Below, one piece after another: positions 1 through 5,549 of a stretch of DNA of 5,986 nucleotides; the first letter of the stretch is position 1; the number at the start of each line of letters is the position of its first letter. The stretch spans positions 1 through 5,986 of the forward strand of contig DYTM01000095.1 of assembly GCA_020725985.1 (NCBI GenBank), given 5' to 3'. Both the position numbers and the translations under genes were made by a program. This stretch comes from Methanomassiliicoccus sp. GTDB lineage: Archaea > Thermoplasmatota > Thermoplasmata > Methanomassiliicoccales > JACIVX01. The notes under the pieces were generated by a model. That model saw only the letters and a list, made by a program, of their open reading frames with translations, was not told the DNA's origin and ran no database searches.

Positions 1-407
1 AGGTGAGGGAGGAGATCGATCGACCTATGATCGAGCGGGTCGTGCCTCTGGGATCCGTCCTCACCCGGGTGCTCGCCGAGTTGAGGGAGGGAAAGAGGAC
101 ATTTGGCAGGCAGGTGGGGACTTATCCGATACTCGTCGGTTTCGAGTATCCGATCGAGATCGGAAGGATCATTGACGCAAAAGTGGTAGGCTGGGGGTAC
201 AGGAGCGTGACGGCAGTGGAGCATCCGCTTCCCGTGAACGCCTGCTCCCTCGGTGCGCTCGAGTCACTGCCCTCGATCGGGAGGAAGAGGGCGGCGAGGA
301 TCATAAGACGTCGGCCTTTGAGGAACGCGAGCGATCTGGCGGAGGCGCTTGACGACGCTGGGATTGCCGAGAATATCGACCCGTTCCTGTCCTTCTCCGA
401 TCGCTGA
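1..407 (+). CDS. Radical SAM protein with C-terminal helix-hairpin-helix, 3' part only
   Basis: Only the last ~134 residues are present; the gene runs in from the left edge and the GTG at position 3 is probably an internal valine, since nothing upstream is visible. The segment RQVGTYPILVGFEYPIEIG, followed by VVGWGYRSVTAVEHPLPVN, is what I recognise as the region after the radical SAM core in the archaeal family described as radical SAM enzymes with a C-terminal helix-hairpin-helix (COG1031-type). It is followed by a clear helix-hairpin-helix, ESLPSIGRKRAARII, typical of non-specific nucleic-acid contact, and a short acidic tail. The iron-sulfur CxxxCxxC motif would lie upstream of the window and cannot be checked. 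The substrate of this family is not known to me; the hairpin motif suggests a nucleic-acid target, which is inference. The next gene, priL, is on the same strand 51 bp downstream but appears to have its own promoter. Confidence 0.78.
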   Translation, partial: VREEIDRPMIERVVPLGSVLTRVLAELREGKRTFGRQVGTYPILVGFEYPIEIGRIIDAKVVGWGYRSVTAVEHPLPVNACSLGALESLPSIGRKRAARIIRRRPLRNASDLAEALDDAGIAENIDPFLSFSDR

Positions 408-426
408 CCAGCCCGCCCGACCGCAC

Positions 427-434
427 AATAAATA
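427..434 (+). promoter_or_regulatory. TATA-like box of priL, leaderless-type promoter
   Basis: AATAAATA is centred about 28 nt before the priL ATG at 459. Archaeal TATA boxes lie about 25-28 nt before the transcription start, so the mRNA would begin at or within a few bases of the ATG. The AGGAGGG at 434-440 would then lie upstream of the transcript and, at 18 nt from the ATG, is too far away to serve as a ribosome binding site. Prediction from spacing only. Confidence 0.55.
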
Positions 435-458
435 GGAGGGAAGACCCTAACTCGGGCG

Positions 459-1505
459 ATGGACTCCCTGCGGTTGGCCCGCTTCCCGTTCCTGAGGGAA
501 GCGAGCGACTACGTCAAGGCGAACAAGATCGACCTCCGGGATCTCCTTGAAGGGGACGCGCTCGCGCCGGCGAGGCTGAGGGGCAAGCAGAGGGTCACGG
601 ACGCCCTCAACCGGGGGGAGGTGGAGACCCGGCCGACAGGGACCGAGCAGGACCGCCTCCTCGAGGTGCTGAGCTATCCAGTGGCGAGGATGATCGTCTC
701 GAGCGTCGGAGACGGCTTCCTCATCAGGAGATACGCCCTGGCGGAGGCGGTGGCGATGGCCAAGCGCCTCCTCTCGGAGAGCATCGAGTCGGTCGCCTCG
801 GTCGCGGAGGAGCTGAAGGTCCAGGTCACCATCGTCGACAGCTCCCTGAGAATGCACTTCACCGACTTCCTCAGGTACACCTCGAGGATGAGGAGCCCGG
901 AGTGGAAGCTCGTCAACACCGAGGTCGAGGGCGGTTACGTATACCTGAGCCAGCAGAGATTCGCAAGGGTGCTCCAGCAGGCGCTGCAGGAGAAGATCGA
1001 GGACGAGCTCCCGCTCGACGTGTCCGATCAAGTCGTCAGAAGCCTGAAATCGGACATAGCAGAGACTAAGGTCCTGACCGAGGCGAGGAGGGAGAGGTAC
1101 AAGGCAGAGGACCTCGGCAAGATCACTATCGTCAAGTTCCCGCCGTGCATGAGGAGGCTCGTGGGTATCGCCCAGGCGGGGGAGAACATGCCCCACACCG
1201 GCCGGTTCGCTTTGACTGCCTTCCTGCACACGATCGGGCTCTCCCAGGACGACATCCTCAACCTCTTCTCCTCCTCCCCGGACTTCGATCCCTCGAAGAC
1301 GCGATACCAGATAGAGCACATCACCGGGGAGATCTCCGGGACGGAGTACACCCCTCCGGAATGCTCGACGATGAGGAGCTACGGCATCTGCTTCGACCCG
1401 GACAACCTCTGCAACAGTGGAAGAATGCGGCATCCGCTCAGCTACTACAGAATCAAGAGCGGGAGGAGAAGGAGAACTGAGCAGACGGAAGAGAAGAAGG
1501 AATGA
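459..1505 (+). CDS. priL: DNA primase large subunit PriL (4Fe-4S)
   Basis: Non-catalytic large subunit of the archaeal/eukaryotic-type primase. With PriS it makes the RNA/DNA primers of chromosomal replication; the large subunit supports initiation and substrate binding. The 348-residue length is normal for archaeal PriL. The N-terminal helical part (about 1-200) begins with the typical ARFPFLREASDYV. The C-terminal iron-sulfur domain is intact: Cys230 (FPPCM), Cys302 (PPEC), Cys311 (GIC) and Cys318 (NLC) are the four cluster ligands, and NMPHTGRFALTAFL and HPLSYY are family signatures around them. The tail from about residue 333 is charged and probably disordered. ATG 459 is the only usable start, as an in-frame TAA lies at 429. 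PriS is not in the window. It converges on the lipid synthase gene with a 24-bp gap. A long open frame on the opposite strand is a GC-rich shadow. Confidence 0.97.
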   Translation: MDSLRLARFPFLREASDYVKANKIDLRDLLEGDALAPARLRGKQRVTDALNRGEVETRPTGTEQDRLLEVLSYPVARMIVSSVGDGFLIRRYALAEAVAMAKRLLSESIESVASVAEELKVQVTIVDSSLRMHFTDFLRYTSRMRSPEWKLVNTEVEGGYVYLSQQRFARVLQQALQEKIEDELPLDVSDQVVRSLKSDIAETKVLTEARRERYKAEDLGKITIVKFPPCMRRLVGIAQAGENMPHTGRFALTAFLHTIGLSQDDILNLFSSSPDFDPSKTRYQIEHITGEISGTEYTPPECSTMRSYGICFDPDNLCNSGRMRHPLSYYRIKSGRRRRTEQTEEKKE

Positions 1506-1529
1506 GTCCTCCGCTGATCGCTGCGACAC

Positions 1530-2162
1530 TCACCTTATCCTTCTCCAAACGGTCACTGCCCTCTGCACCGCGGTCAGGTTCCCCACGACCGCGAACCAGA
1601 GCATCATGAGCTCGAATATCGACAGGCTGGCGAAGCCGAGATCGATCCAGCCCCCTCCGAGGAGGAGGAGTATCCACTGGACGATCGGGACGAGAAGAAG
1701 GAGAACGACCCGATCCGCCCGGCCGAGAAGGCCGCTGTACAGCCTCCCCGCCCCGACCGCCTGGGCCTGGGTGCCCATGTAGCTGGTGAGCAGGACGCCG
1801 GTCAAGGCGACTATCCCGAGGTAGGGGTTGCACCACGGGCTCACCGCGACCGCGCCTATCATGAGCACGTCCGCATACCTGTCGAGGACATGGTCCACGA
1901 AGTCCCCGCTCCGGGAGGCTTTCCCGGTGATCCGGGCCACCCTCCCATCCAGAGCGTCGAAGAAGCCGCTGACGAGCACGAGCACCGATGCCAGGGGGAG
2001 AAGGAGCACCCAAGACCAGTAGCTCGCGTAAAGAATGAAGGCTGAGAAAGCTGCTAAGAGAAGGGCGAGCCACGAGAGCGCGTTCGGGCTCACGTTCCTG
2101 AAGGCATTGGCGGCAGGATCGAGGACGAAGTCCGCGCTCCCGCGCTTGGAATCTAGAACCAG
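1530..2162 (-). CDS. CDP-alcohol phosphatidyltransferase, probably archaetidylinositol phosphate synthase
   Basis: Integral membrane enzyme that transfers a polar alcohol phosphate onto a CDP-activated ether lipid with release of CMP. The best fit is archaetidylinositol phosphate synthase (CDP-archaeol plus inositol 1-phosphate); the acceptor is inferred from family resemblance. The complete metal-binding signature is present: Asp69-x2-Asp72-Gly73-x2-Ala76-Arg77-x8-Gly86-x3-Asp90-x3-Asp94. About six hydrophobic segments follow the usual plan, two before the motif and the rest after. Numbering assumes a CTG start at 2162, giving 210 residues. The conserved LDPAANAFRNVSPNALS must be translated, yet no in-frame ATG, GTG or TTG lies between the kinase stop and the GTG at 2093, which would remove it. 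A perfect AGGAGGT lies 6 nt before the CTG. An ATG at 2330 would give a 56-residue low-complexity extension buried in the kinase gene and is unlikely. It overlaps the kinase gene by 10 nt, so coupled translation is likely. Confidence 0.9.
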   Translation of the reverse strand: MVLDSKRGSADFVLDPAANAFRNVSPNALSWLALLLAAFSAFILYASYWSWVLLLPLASVLVLVSGFFDALDGRVARITGKASRSGDFVDHVLDRYADVLMIGAVAVSPWCNPYLGIVALTGVLLTSYMGTQAQAVGAGRLYSGLLGRADRVVLLLLVPIVQWILLLLGGGWIDLGFASLSIFELMMLWFAVVGNLTAVQRAVTVWRRIR

Positions 2163-2680
2163 TCCAAAACCTCCTCGCTCCAGTCGATATGGCCGTAGGC
2201 GTACTTTTTCCTTTCCCCTGCCAGTATCTCCTCCGCCGCCCCCGCCACCTCCTCCGGTCCGAGGGCGGTGGTGTCGATCTCGAGCACCTCCCTCGTCCGC
2301 TCGAGCGCCTCGATGAGGATCACGTCGCATGCTTCAGCCTCGACGTTCTCCCTGACCTTCTCCTCCGACCAACCTCTTCTAAGCAGTCTTTCGGCGAGGA
2401 CAGACGGCCGGCACCTCAGCACGAGGACCGCATCGACCGTCAGAAGGTGGGAGAGATGACCGACGAGAAGGACATCGCCCTCCGGAAGGGACTTCTTCAG
2501 CGCCCTGTCGAGCTTCCTCGGATCCACCTCGTAACTCCCCCTCGTCTCGTCGTAGTCGGAAAGGAGTCCTCGCTCCCTGGCGAAATCCCCTAGGTCGATG
2601 ATATGGCGACCTCTGGAGCGAAGGATCGACGCAAGCGTCGATTTCCCAGTCCCGGGGGTGCCGCTGATCGCCAATATCAC
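2153..2680 (-). CDS. Fap7/AK6-like adenylate kinase, ribosome-biogenesis NTPase
   Basis: Small P-loop nucleoside monophosphate kinase of the archaeal adenylate kinase/Fap7 (hCINAP, AK6) family. Family members have adenylate kinase and ATPase activity and act with ribosomal protein uS11 in late maturation of the small subunit. Walker A is GTPGTGKST at residues 7-15. DLGDFAR at 29-35 belongs to the nucleotide-binding region, and DVLLVGHLSHLL at 69-80 is the Walker-B-like segment with the family's conserved histidine. RRGWSEEKVRENVEAE at 101-116 is the lid-type signature, and the C-terminal IDWSEEVLDW is also typical. At 175 residues the protein is full length. The start is GTG at 2680, forced by the MILAISGTPG beginning, with no Shine-Dalgarno sequence but a TATA-like box at leaderless distance. 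The stop overlaps the lipid synthase start; why a ribosome factor is paired with a lipid enzyme is not evident from the sequence. Confidence 0.92.
   Translation of the reverse strand: MILAISGTPGTGKSTLASILRSRGRHIIDLGDFARERGLLSDYDETRGSYEVDPRKLDRALKKSLPEGDVLLVGHLSHLLTVDAVLVLRCRPSVLAERLLRRGWSEEKVRENVEAEACDVILIEALERTREVLEIDTTALGPEEVAGAAEEILAGERKKYAYGHIDWSEEVLDWF
2169..2175 (-). promoter_or_regulatory. Shine-Dalgarno sequence for the lipid synthase CTG start
   Basis: On the minus strand AGGAGGT (part of GAGGAGGT) ends 6 nt before the CTG at 2162-2160. It matches the archaeal 16S anti-Shine-Dalgarno sequence at ideal spacing. It lies inside the last codons of the upstream kinase gene. It decides the start, because no standard start codon is available in the lipid synthase frame here. 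Confidence 0.65.
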
Positions 2681-2704
2681 GACCCGGAATACTCAGAATC
2701 GAGC

Positions 2705-2711
2705 CTTAATG
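2705..2711 (-). promoter_or_regulatory. TATA-like box of the kinase-lipid synthase operon
   Basis: CATTAAG on the minus strand is centred 28 nt before the kinase GTG at 2680, so the transcript would start almost at the start codon. The same nine bases, AGCATTAAG, occur ahead of trmJ, which supports this being the local form of the TATA element. An upstream promoter at 2830-2837 could give a longer transcript through the hairpins. Confidence 0.45.
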
Positions 2712-2730
2712 CTTCCCGAGAGGTTAAAAG

Positions 2731-2757
2731 GCCGGGGAGGCAAATGTCCTCCCCGGC
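2731..2757 (-). repeat. Perfect 10-bp hairpin in the truA-kinase intergenic region
   Basis: GCCGGGGAGG at 2731-2740 and CCTCCCCGGC at 2748-2757 are exact inverted repeats around a 7-nt loop. Read on the minus strand, the stem is followed at once by CTTTTAACC, so the RNA would be a strong GC stem with a short U run. It may be the 3' end of a small RNA or of the truA read-through transcript, or a leader element of the kinase gene. Archaea generally terminate on T-rich tracts without needing hairpins, so calling it a terminator would be unsafe. Confidence 0.7.
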
Positions 2758-2765
2758 TGAGGATA

Positions 2766-2783
2766 AGGTCCCCATGGACCTTC
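2766..2783 (-). repeat. Second hairpin, 7-bp stem with 4-nt loop
   Basis: On the minus strand AAGGTCC-ATGG-GGACCTT is a perfect stem-loop. With a single bulged A the stem can extend by four more pairs (GGGG with TCCT, including G-U pairs). It lies 8 bp upstream of the 10-bp hairpin in the minus-strand sense, so one transcript would carry both in tandem. Confidence 0.6.
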
Positions 2784-2829
2784 CCCATCTGCGCAGGTAT
2801 AAGGGCGTGCTTATGATTCCGGTGCATCA

Positions 2830-2837
2830 TATAAAAA
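2830..2837 (-). promoter_or_regulatory. TATA box upstream of the two hairpins
   Basis: TTTTTATA on the minus strand, about 26 nt upstream of position 2808. It is the best TATA match in this intergenic region. It could drive the candidate structured RNA or a long-leader transcript of the kinase operon. No start codon with a ribosome binding site follows it at leaderless distance. Confidence 0.4.
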
Positions 2838-2925
2838 GAGTCTTTGAGCATGCTATGCAATGTTTTAAATATCGATCCGCGTCCAGATTTTCCAGGCAGA
2901 GTGCCTCAGAAAGCGCTGCCCCCTC

Positions 2926-3729
2926 TCACGGTCTATCCTCGCCACACCTCTCCGCCAGAAGATCGAAGAAGGAGAGCTGGACAGCGGCTTCCTGCCGCCG
3001 AGACTTCACCTTCCCCGTCAGTGTCGGCGGCCCCTCCGGCACGAATGGGAAATCGTACAGGACGTCCATCAGCACGAGATTCTCGGCCGGGGCGAGGCCG
3101 AAGCTCTTGCGCTCACCTTCCAAAGTCTCGTTCACCTCTTCGATTCTTGACCGGCCCGACCCGACCGCCTCCATCGCGGCGACGATCCTCCGGACCATGT
3201 TCCACAAGAACTCCCTCGCCTTCGCGTCGATGAGGACGAACTCTCCATCGACCGAGATGTCGAGCGAGTCGATCGTTCTGACCGTGCTCCTCCCTTCCGC
3301 CCTGCAGAAGCTCCTGAAGTCGTGCTTTCCTCGGAAGAGCGACGCGCACTCGCGCATTCTGACGATATCGAGCCCTTCTCCCGGAAGCCAGTACCTGTAC
3401 CACCTTCCCCTCGCCCTCCTTGGAGAGAAGTCCAATGGGACATCAGCGAGGGCGTAGAAGAAGACCCTCTCGGTGGCGGAGTTCAGCGCCCTGAGAAGCT
3501 CGTCCTTCCTGAAGTCGGTGTCGAAGGCAAAGACGTTGCCGAGGGCGCTCACTCCCCGATCGGTCCGGCTCGCCGCCTTGAACCTCGCCTCCTTCGCACT
3601 CCTCATCGCGCGGATGCGCTTGAGGGCGCGGAGTATCTCGCCTTCGACCGTCGTCGCTCCGGGCTGCCTCTGGGAACCGGCAAAGTGCCTCCCCTCGTAG
3701 GCCGCCTTGACCGCCGCCCTCCAGACCAC
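2926..3729 (-). CDS. truA: tRNA pseudouridine synthase TruA
   Basis: Converts uridine to pseudouridine in the tRNA anticodon stem-loop region (positions 38-40 in characterised TruA proteins). The 267-residue protein is complete. AYEGRHFAGSQRQPG at 10-24 is the N-terminal family motif. ASRTDRGVSALG holds the catalytic Asp57 and neighbouring Arg58. GKHDFRSFCRAEG and the following TVRTI belong to the C-terminal half, and FLWNMVRRIVAAM is the usual helix near the RNA-binding cleft. The C-terminal VQLSFFDLLAERC is a short lineage-specific tail. The start is GTG at 3729; no Shine-Dalgarno sequence precedes it, but a TATA-like box sits 26 nt upstream, so the message is probably leaderless. It is divergent from trmJ with a 47-bp gap, placing two tRNA-modifying enzymes back to back. 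Confidence 0.96.
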   Translation of the reverse strand: MVWRAAVKAAYEGRHFAGSQRQPGATTVEGEILRALKRIRAMRSAKEARFKAASRTDRGVSALGNVFAFDTDFRKDELLRALNSATERVFFYALADVPLDFSPRRARGRWYRYWLPGEGLDIVRMRECASLFRGKHDFRSFCRAEGRSTVRTIDSLDISVDGEFVLIDAKAREFLWNMVRRIVAAMEAVGSGRSRIEEVNETLEGERKSFGLAPAENLVLMDVLYDFPFVPEGPPTLTGKVKSRRQEAAVQLSFFDLLAERCGEDRP

Positions 3730-3733
3730 GACA

Positions 3734-3760
3734 GCATTAAGTGGAAAAAGCCTATTAAGC
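3734..3760. promoter_or_regulatory. Divergent promoter region of truA and trmJ
   Basis: Two TATA-like elements lie in the 47-bp gap. CTTAATAG on the minus strand (3759-3752) is centred 26 nt before the truA GTG, giving a leaderless truA. CATTAAG on the plus strand (3735-3741) is centred about 39 nt before the trmJ ATG at 3777, predicting a leader of about 12 nt. The 6-bp direct repeat AAGCCT at 3748-3753 and 3757-3762 flanks the minus-strand box. The two opposing boxes are about 17 bp apart, so the two promoters probably compete for TBP/TFB. Confidence 0.5.
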
Positions 3761-3776
3761 CTTCCGAGAAGTGCCG

Positions 3777-4508
3777 ATGGCAGGCTTCAGGATCGTGCTG
3801 GTCAGTCCCAAGAACGACGGGAACGTCGGAGCGGTGACGAGAGTCATGGGGAACTTCGATTTCGACGAGTTGTTGCTCGTCGATCCCTGCGCGATCACCG
3901 AGGAGGCGTACAAGAGGGCGAAGCACGCCGGGGACGTTCTCCGGAACGCAAGAATCGTCAGTTCGTTGAACGAGGCGACCGAGGGCTGCTCCCTCGTCGT
4001 CGGGACGACAGGGATCGTAACCGACAGCGAGAAGCATTTCGTGAGGATCCCGCTCGGGGCGAGGGAGTTCGCTGAAAGAACAAAGGGAAGCGAGGGGAAG
4101 ATCGCCCTCCTCTTCGGCCCCGAGGACTCGGGCCTTTCTCAGGAAGCGCTCGGCAAATGCGACCTCCTCGTTCACATTCCCGCAAGCGAGGAGTACCCGG
4201 TGCTCAACCTCTCACACGCAGTCGCTATACTTCTCTACGAGATCCACATGACCGGCGCGCAATCCTTCTCTCCGTCCGAGGCGGACGAGGTGGAGAAGGA
4301 GAAGCTCTTCGAGTTCTTCTCGGACCTCCTTGACGCAATCGGATATCCAGAGTTCAGGAAGGAGAAGACGGAGATCATGTTCAGGAGAATGATGGGCAGG
4401 GCGGTCCCGAGCAAGTGGGAGTTCTACACAATAATGGGCGTGATCGGGGACGCGGTCAAGAGGATAAGGCAATCGGAATCATCAAGAGGCAAGGATCAGA
4501 CGCCGTAG
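3777..4508 (+). CDS. trmJ: tRNA 2'-O-methyltransferase TrmJ (SpoU/SPOUT family)
   Basis: S-adenosylmethionine-dependent ribose methyltransferase of the trefoil-knot (SPOUT) class. TrmJ proteins methylate the 2'-OH of nucleotide 32 in the tRNA anticodon loop; archaeal members studied prefer cytidine. Motif 1 is KNDGNVGAVTRVMGNF (12-27, with Asn16 and Arg22). Motif 2 is LLFGPEDSGLS around Gly114-Glu116. Motif 3 is PVLNLSHAVAILLYE around Asn144-Ser146. The C-terminal helical part, with FRRMMGRAVPSKWE, is the TrmJ-specific extension that distinguishes it from short TrmL-type enzymes. With ATG 3777 as start it has 243 residues; an in-frame GTG at 3771 would add only two. The last 13 bp overlap the 3' end of ftsZ on the other strand. 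Confidence 0.92.
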   Translation: MAGFRIVLVSPKNDGNVGAVTRVMGNFDFDELLLVDPCAITEEAYKRAKHAGDVLRNARIVSSLNEATEGCSLVVGTTGIVTDSEKHFVRIPLGAREFAERTKGSEGKIALLFGPEDSGLSQEALGKCDLLVHIPASEEYPVLNLSHAVAILLYEIHMTGAQSFSPSEADEVEKEKLFEFFSDLLDAIGYPEFRKEKTEIMFRRMMGRAVPSKWEFYTIMGVIGDAVKRIRQSESSRGKDQTP

Positions 4509-5539
4509 TTGATAGCGACTTCCCCCGCCTCGTCCAGCACCTCGATCTCCCCGCCCTCCACTTCCGCGATTCCGGTGATCACCGCCATGACCCTAATCAT
4601 TCCCTCACACTCCTCGTCCACCCTCGCACCGAATATGACATTGGCGTTGGGATCGAGGAACTCTGTCATGCCCTCGACCACCCTCGTCGCCTTCTTCAAC
4701 GTGAGGTTGCTGCCGCCTGTGATGTGGATGAGCGCGCCCGTGGCTCCTCGGAAGTCGATGTCCATCAGGGGATTGTTCAGGGTATCCTCGACGACCGCAT
4801 CGGGATCGGAGTTCTCGCCGTAGAGCACCGTCGAGATCCCGCCCTGCCTTATGATCGTCCTCAGGTCGGCGAAGTCGAGGTTGATCAGCGAGGGCTCTGT
4901 TATTGCCTCGATCAGACCTTTCACCACCTCCGATATGAGCTGGTCCATCACCCCGAAGGCCTGCTCGACCGGCAGGTGAGGGACGATGTCGAGGAGTCTG
5001 TTGTTGTCCATGATTAGCAGCGTGTCGGAGAACTCCCCTAGCCTGCCTATTCCCCTCATCGCGGCCTCCATCCTCCCCCGCTCGAACTCGAATGGGGTGG
5101 TCGCGACCGACATGACGACCGAGCCGTTCCGCTTAGCCATATCCGCGATCACGGGGGCAGAGCCGGTGCCGGTCCCACCGCCCATGCCCGCAATGACGAA
5201 CGTGAGGTCGGCGCCTTGAAGTATCTCGTTCAATGGCTCCAGCGCATTCTCGGCACATACCCTCCCGAGCTCCGGGTCCCCGCCGGCCCCGAATCCCTTG
5301 GTCAGGCCGGCCCCGATGAGAAGCCTGCGGTCGGCCTTGATCTTTGTGAGATGCCTACGATCAGTGTTGATCGCAACCGTCTCAGCGCCCCGAAGGCCGA
5401 GACTGTTCAGTCTGCTGATGCTGTTGCAGCCACCCCCGCCGCATCCCACGACGAGGATCTTCAGCTGCTGGAACTCTTCCGCTACGTCTTCATCTTCGAC
5501 GTACTCCCAGCCCACGAGTCGCACCTCGGTGCATCCCAT
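4496..5539 (-). CDS. ftsZ: Cell-division GTPase FtsZ, archaeal FtsZ2-like
   Basis: Tubulin-like GTPase that polymerises into the division ring at mid-cell. All active-site loops are present: VVGCGGGGCNSISRL (30-44), GFGAGGDPELG (82-92), the tubulin signature GMGGGTGTGSAP (118-129), TPFEFERGR (148-156), MDNNRLL (177-183) and the synergy-loop residues in NLDFAD (Asn220, Asp222, Asp225), so it should be an active GTPase. GATGALIHITGG and VIFGARVDEE in the C-terminal domain look closest to archaeal FtsZ2. The chain ends about 23 residues after the last core strand, leaving no long linker or obvious partner-binding tail. ATG 5539 gives 347 residues; GTG 5515, with GAGGTG 6 nt before it, gives 339 and is a serious rival. 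The gene starts 10 nt after the regulator stop, so the two are almost certainly co-transcribed. Confidence 0.97.
   Translation of the reverse strand: MGCTEVRLVGWEYVEDEDVAEEFQQLKILVVGCGGGGCNSISRLNSLGLRGAETVAINTDRRHLTKIKADRRLLIGAGLTKGFGAGGDPELGRVCAENALEPLNEILQGADLTFVIAGMGGGTGTGSAPVIADMAKRNGSVVMSVATTPFEFERGRMEAAMRGIGRLGEFSDTLLIMDNNRLLDIVPHLPVEQAFGVMDQLISEVVKGLIEAITEPSLINLDFADLRTIIRQGGISTVLYGENSDPDAVVEDTLNNPLMDIDFRGATGALIHITGGSNLTLKKATRVVEGMTEFLDPNANVIFGARVDEECEGMIRVMAVITGIAEVEGGEIEVLDEAGEVAINYGV
5522..5527 (-). promoter_or_regulatory. Shine-Dalgarno candidate for an internal ftsZ GTG start
   Basis: GAGGTG on the minus strand ends 6 nt before the GTG at 5515-5513. The ATG at 5539 has no such sequence in front. 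Because the lipid synthase gene, also second in its operon, uses a similar arrangement, this may mark the true start of ftsZ. The two options differ by only eight residues outside the folded domain. Confidence 0.45.
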
Positions 5540-5549
5540 CCAGATATTG

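Larger units (their letters stand above)
2722..2808 (-). ncRNA. Possible small structured RNA or structured leader
   Basis: The 245 bp between truA and the kinase gene contain no convincing protein gene. On the minus strand, TTTTTATA at 2837-2830 is a good TATA box and would start a transcript near 2808. The following ~87 nt carry the two perfect hairpins and end in a short T run near 2722-2730. Promoter, stacked stems and U run in order are consistent with a small RNA, or with a structured 5' leader of the kinase operon. I do not recognise it as tRNA, 5S, SRP, RNase P or a clear C/D or H/ACA guide. The remaining part (2842-2925) is AT-rich around 2862-2873 with a second TATA-like stretch (TTTTAAATA) and nothing else I can name. 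Confidence 0.35.

Noticed and set aside
434..440. AGGAGGG as ribosome binding site of priL
   Set aside because: It is 18 nt from the ATG and lies directly after the TATA-like box, so it is probably not in the transcript.
447..1529. A 360-codon open frame on the minus strand across priL
   Set aside because: It is the mirror of a certain gene in GC-rich DNA, is full of Arg, Pro, Leu and Asp, and shows no domain. All four PriL cluster cysteines confirm the plus strand.
1453..2073. A 206-codon minus-strand open frame over the lipid synthase and the priL end
   Set aside because: It is an out-of-frame reading of the lipid synthase, which has the complete metal-binding motif in the other frame. 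The shadow is Arg/Pro/Gly-rich.
2180..2330. Poly-glycine N-terminal extension of the lipid synthase from ATG 2330
   Set aside because: It is entirely inside the kinase gene, low in complexity and unlike the family's N terminus. The CTG with a perfect Shine-Dalgarno sequence explains the start better.
2677..2775. A 32-codon minus-strand open frame whose stop overlaps the kinase GTG
   Set aside because: Its ATG lies in the loop of the 7-bp hairpin, it has no ribosome binding site and the peptide has no recognisable features. A leader peptide is possible but unsupported.
2864..2871. TTTAAATA as a plus-strand promoter
   Set aside because: Any transcript would run antisense into the truA 3' end with no gene or RNA visible. 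The AT-rich symmetry reads as a TATA-like box on both strands.
2681..2925. A tRNA or other standard RNA gene in the intergenic region
   Set aside because: The 10-bp stem closes directly on a 7-nt loop, leaving no room for D, anticodon and T arms. No C/D box pair with proper spacing was seen.
2603..3457. A 284-codon plus-strand open frame across the intergenic region and truA
   Set aside because: It runs antisense to truA, whose catalytic motif is intact. Its composition is Ser/Arg-rich and it has no recognisable domain.
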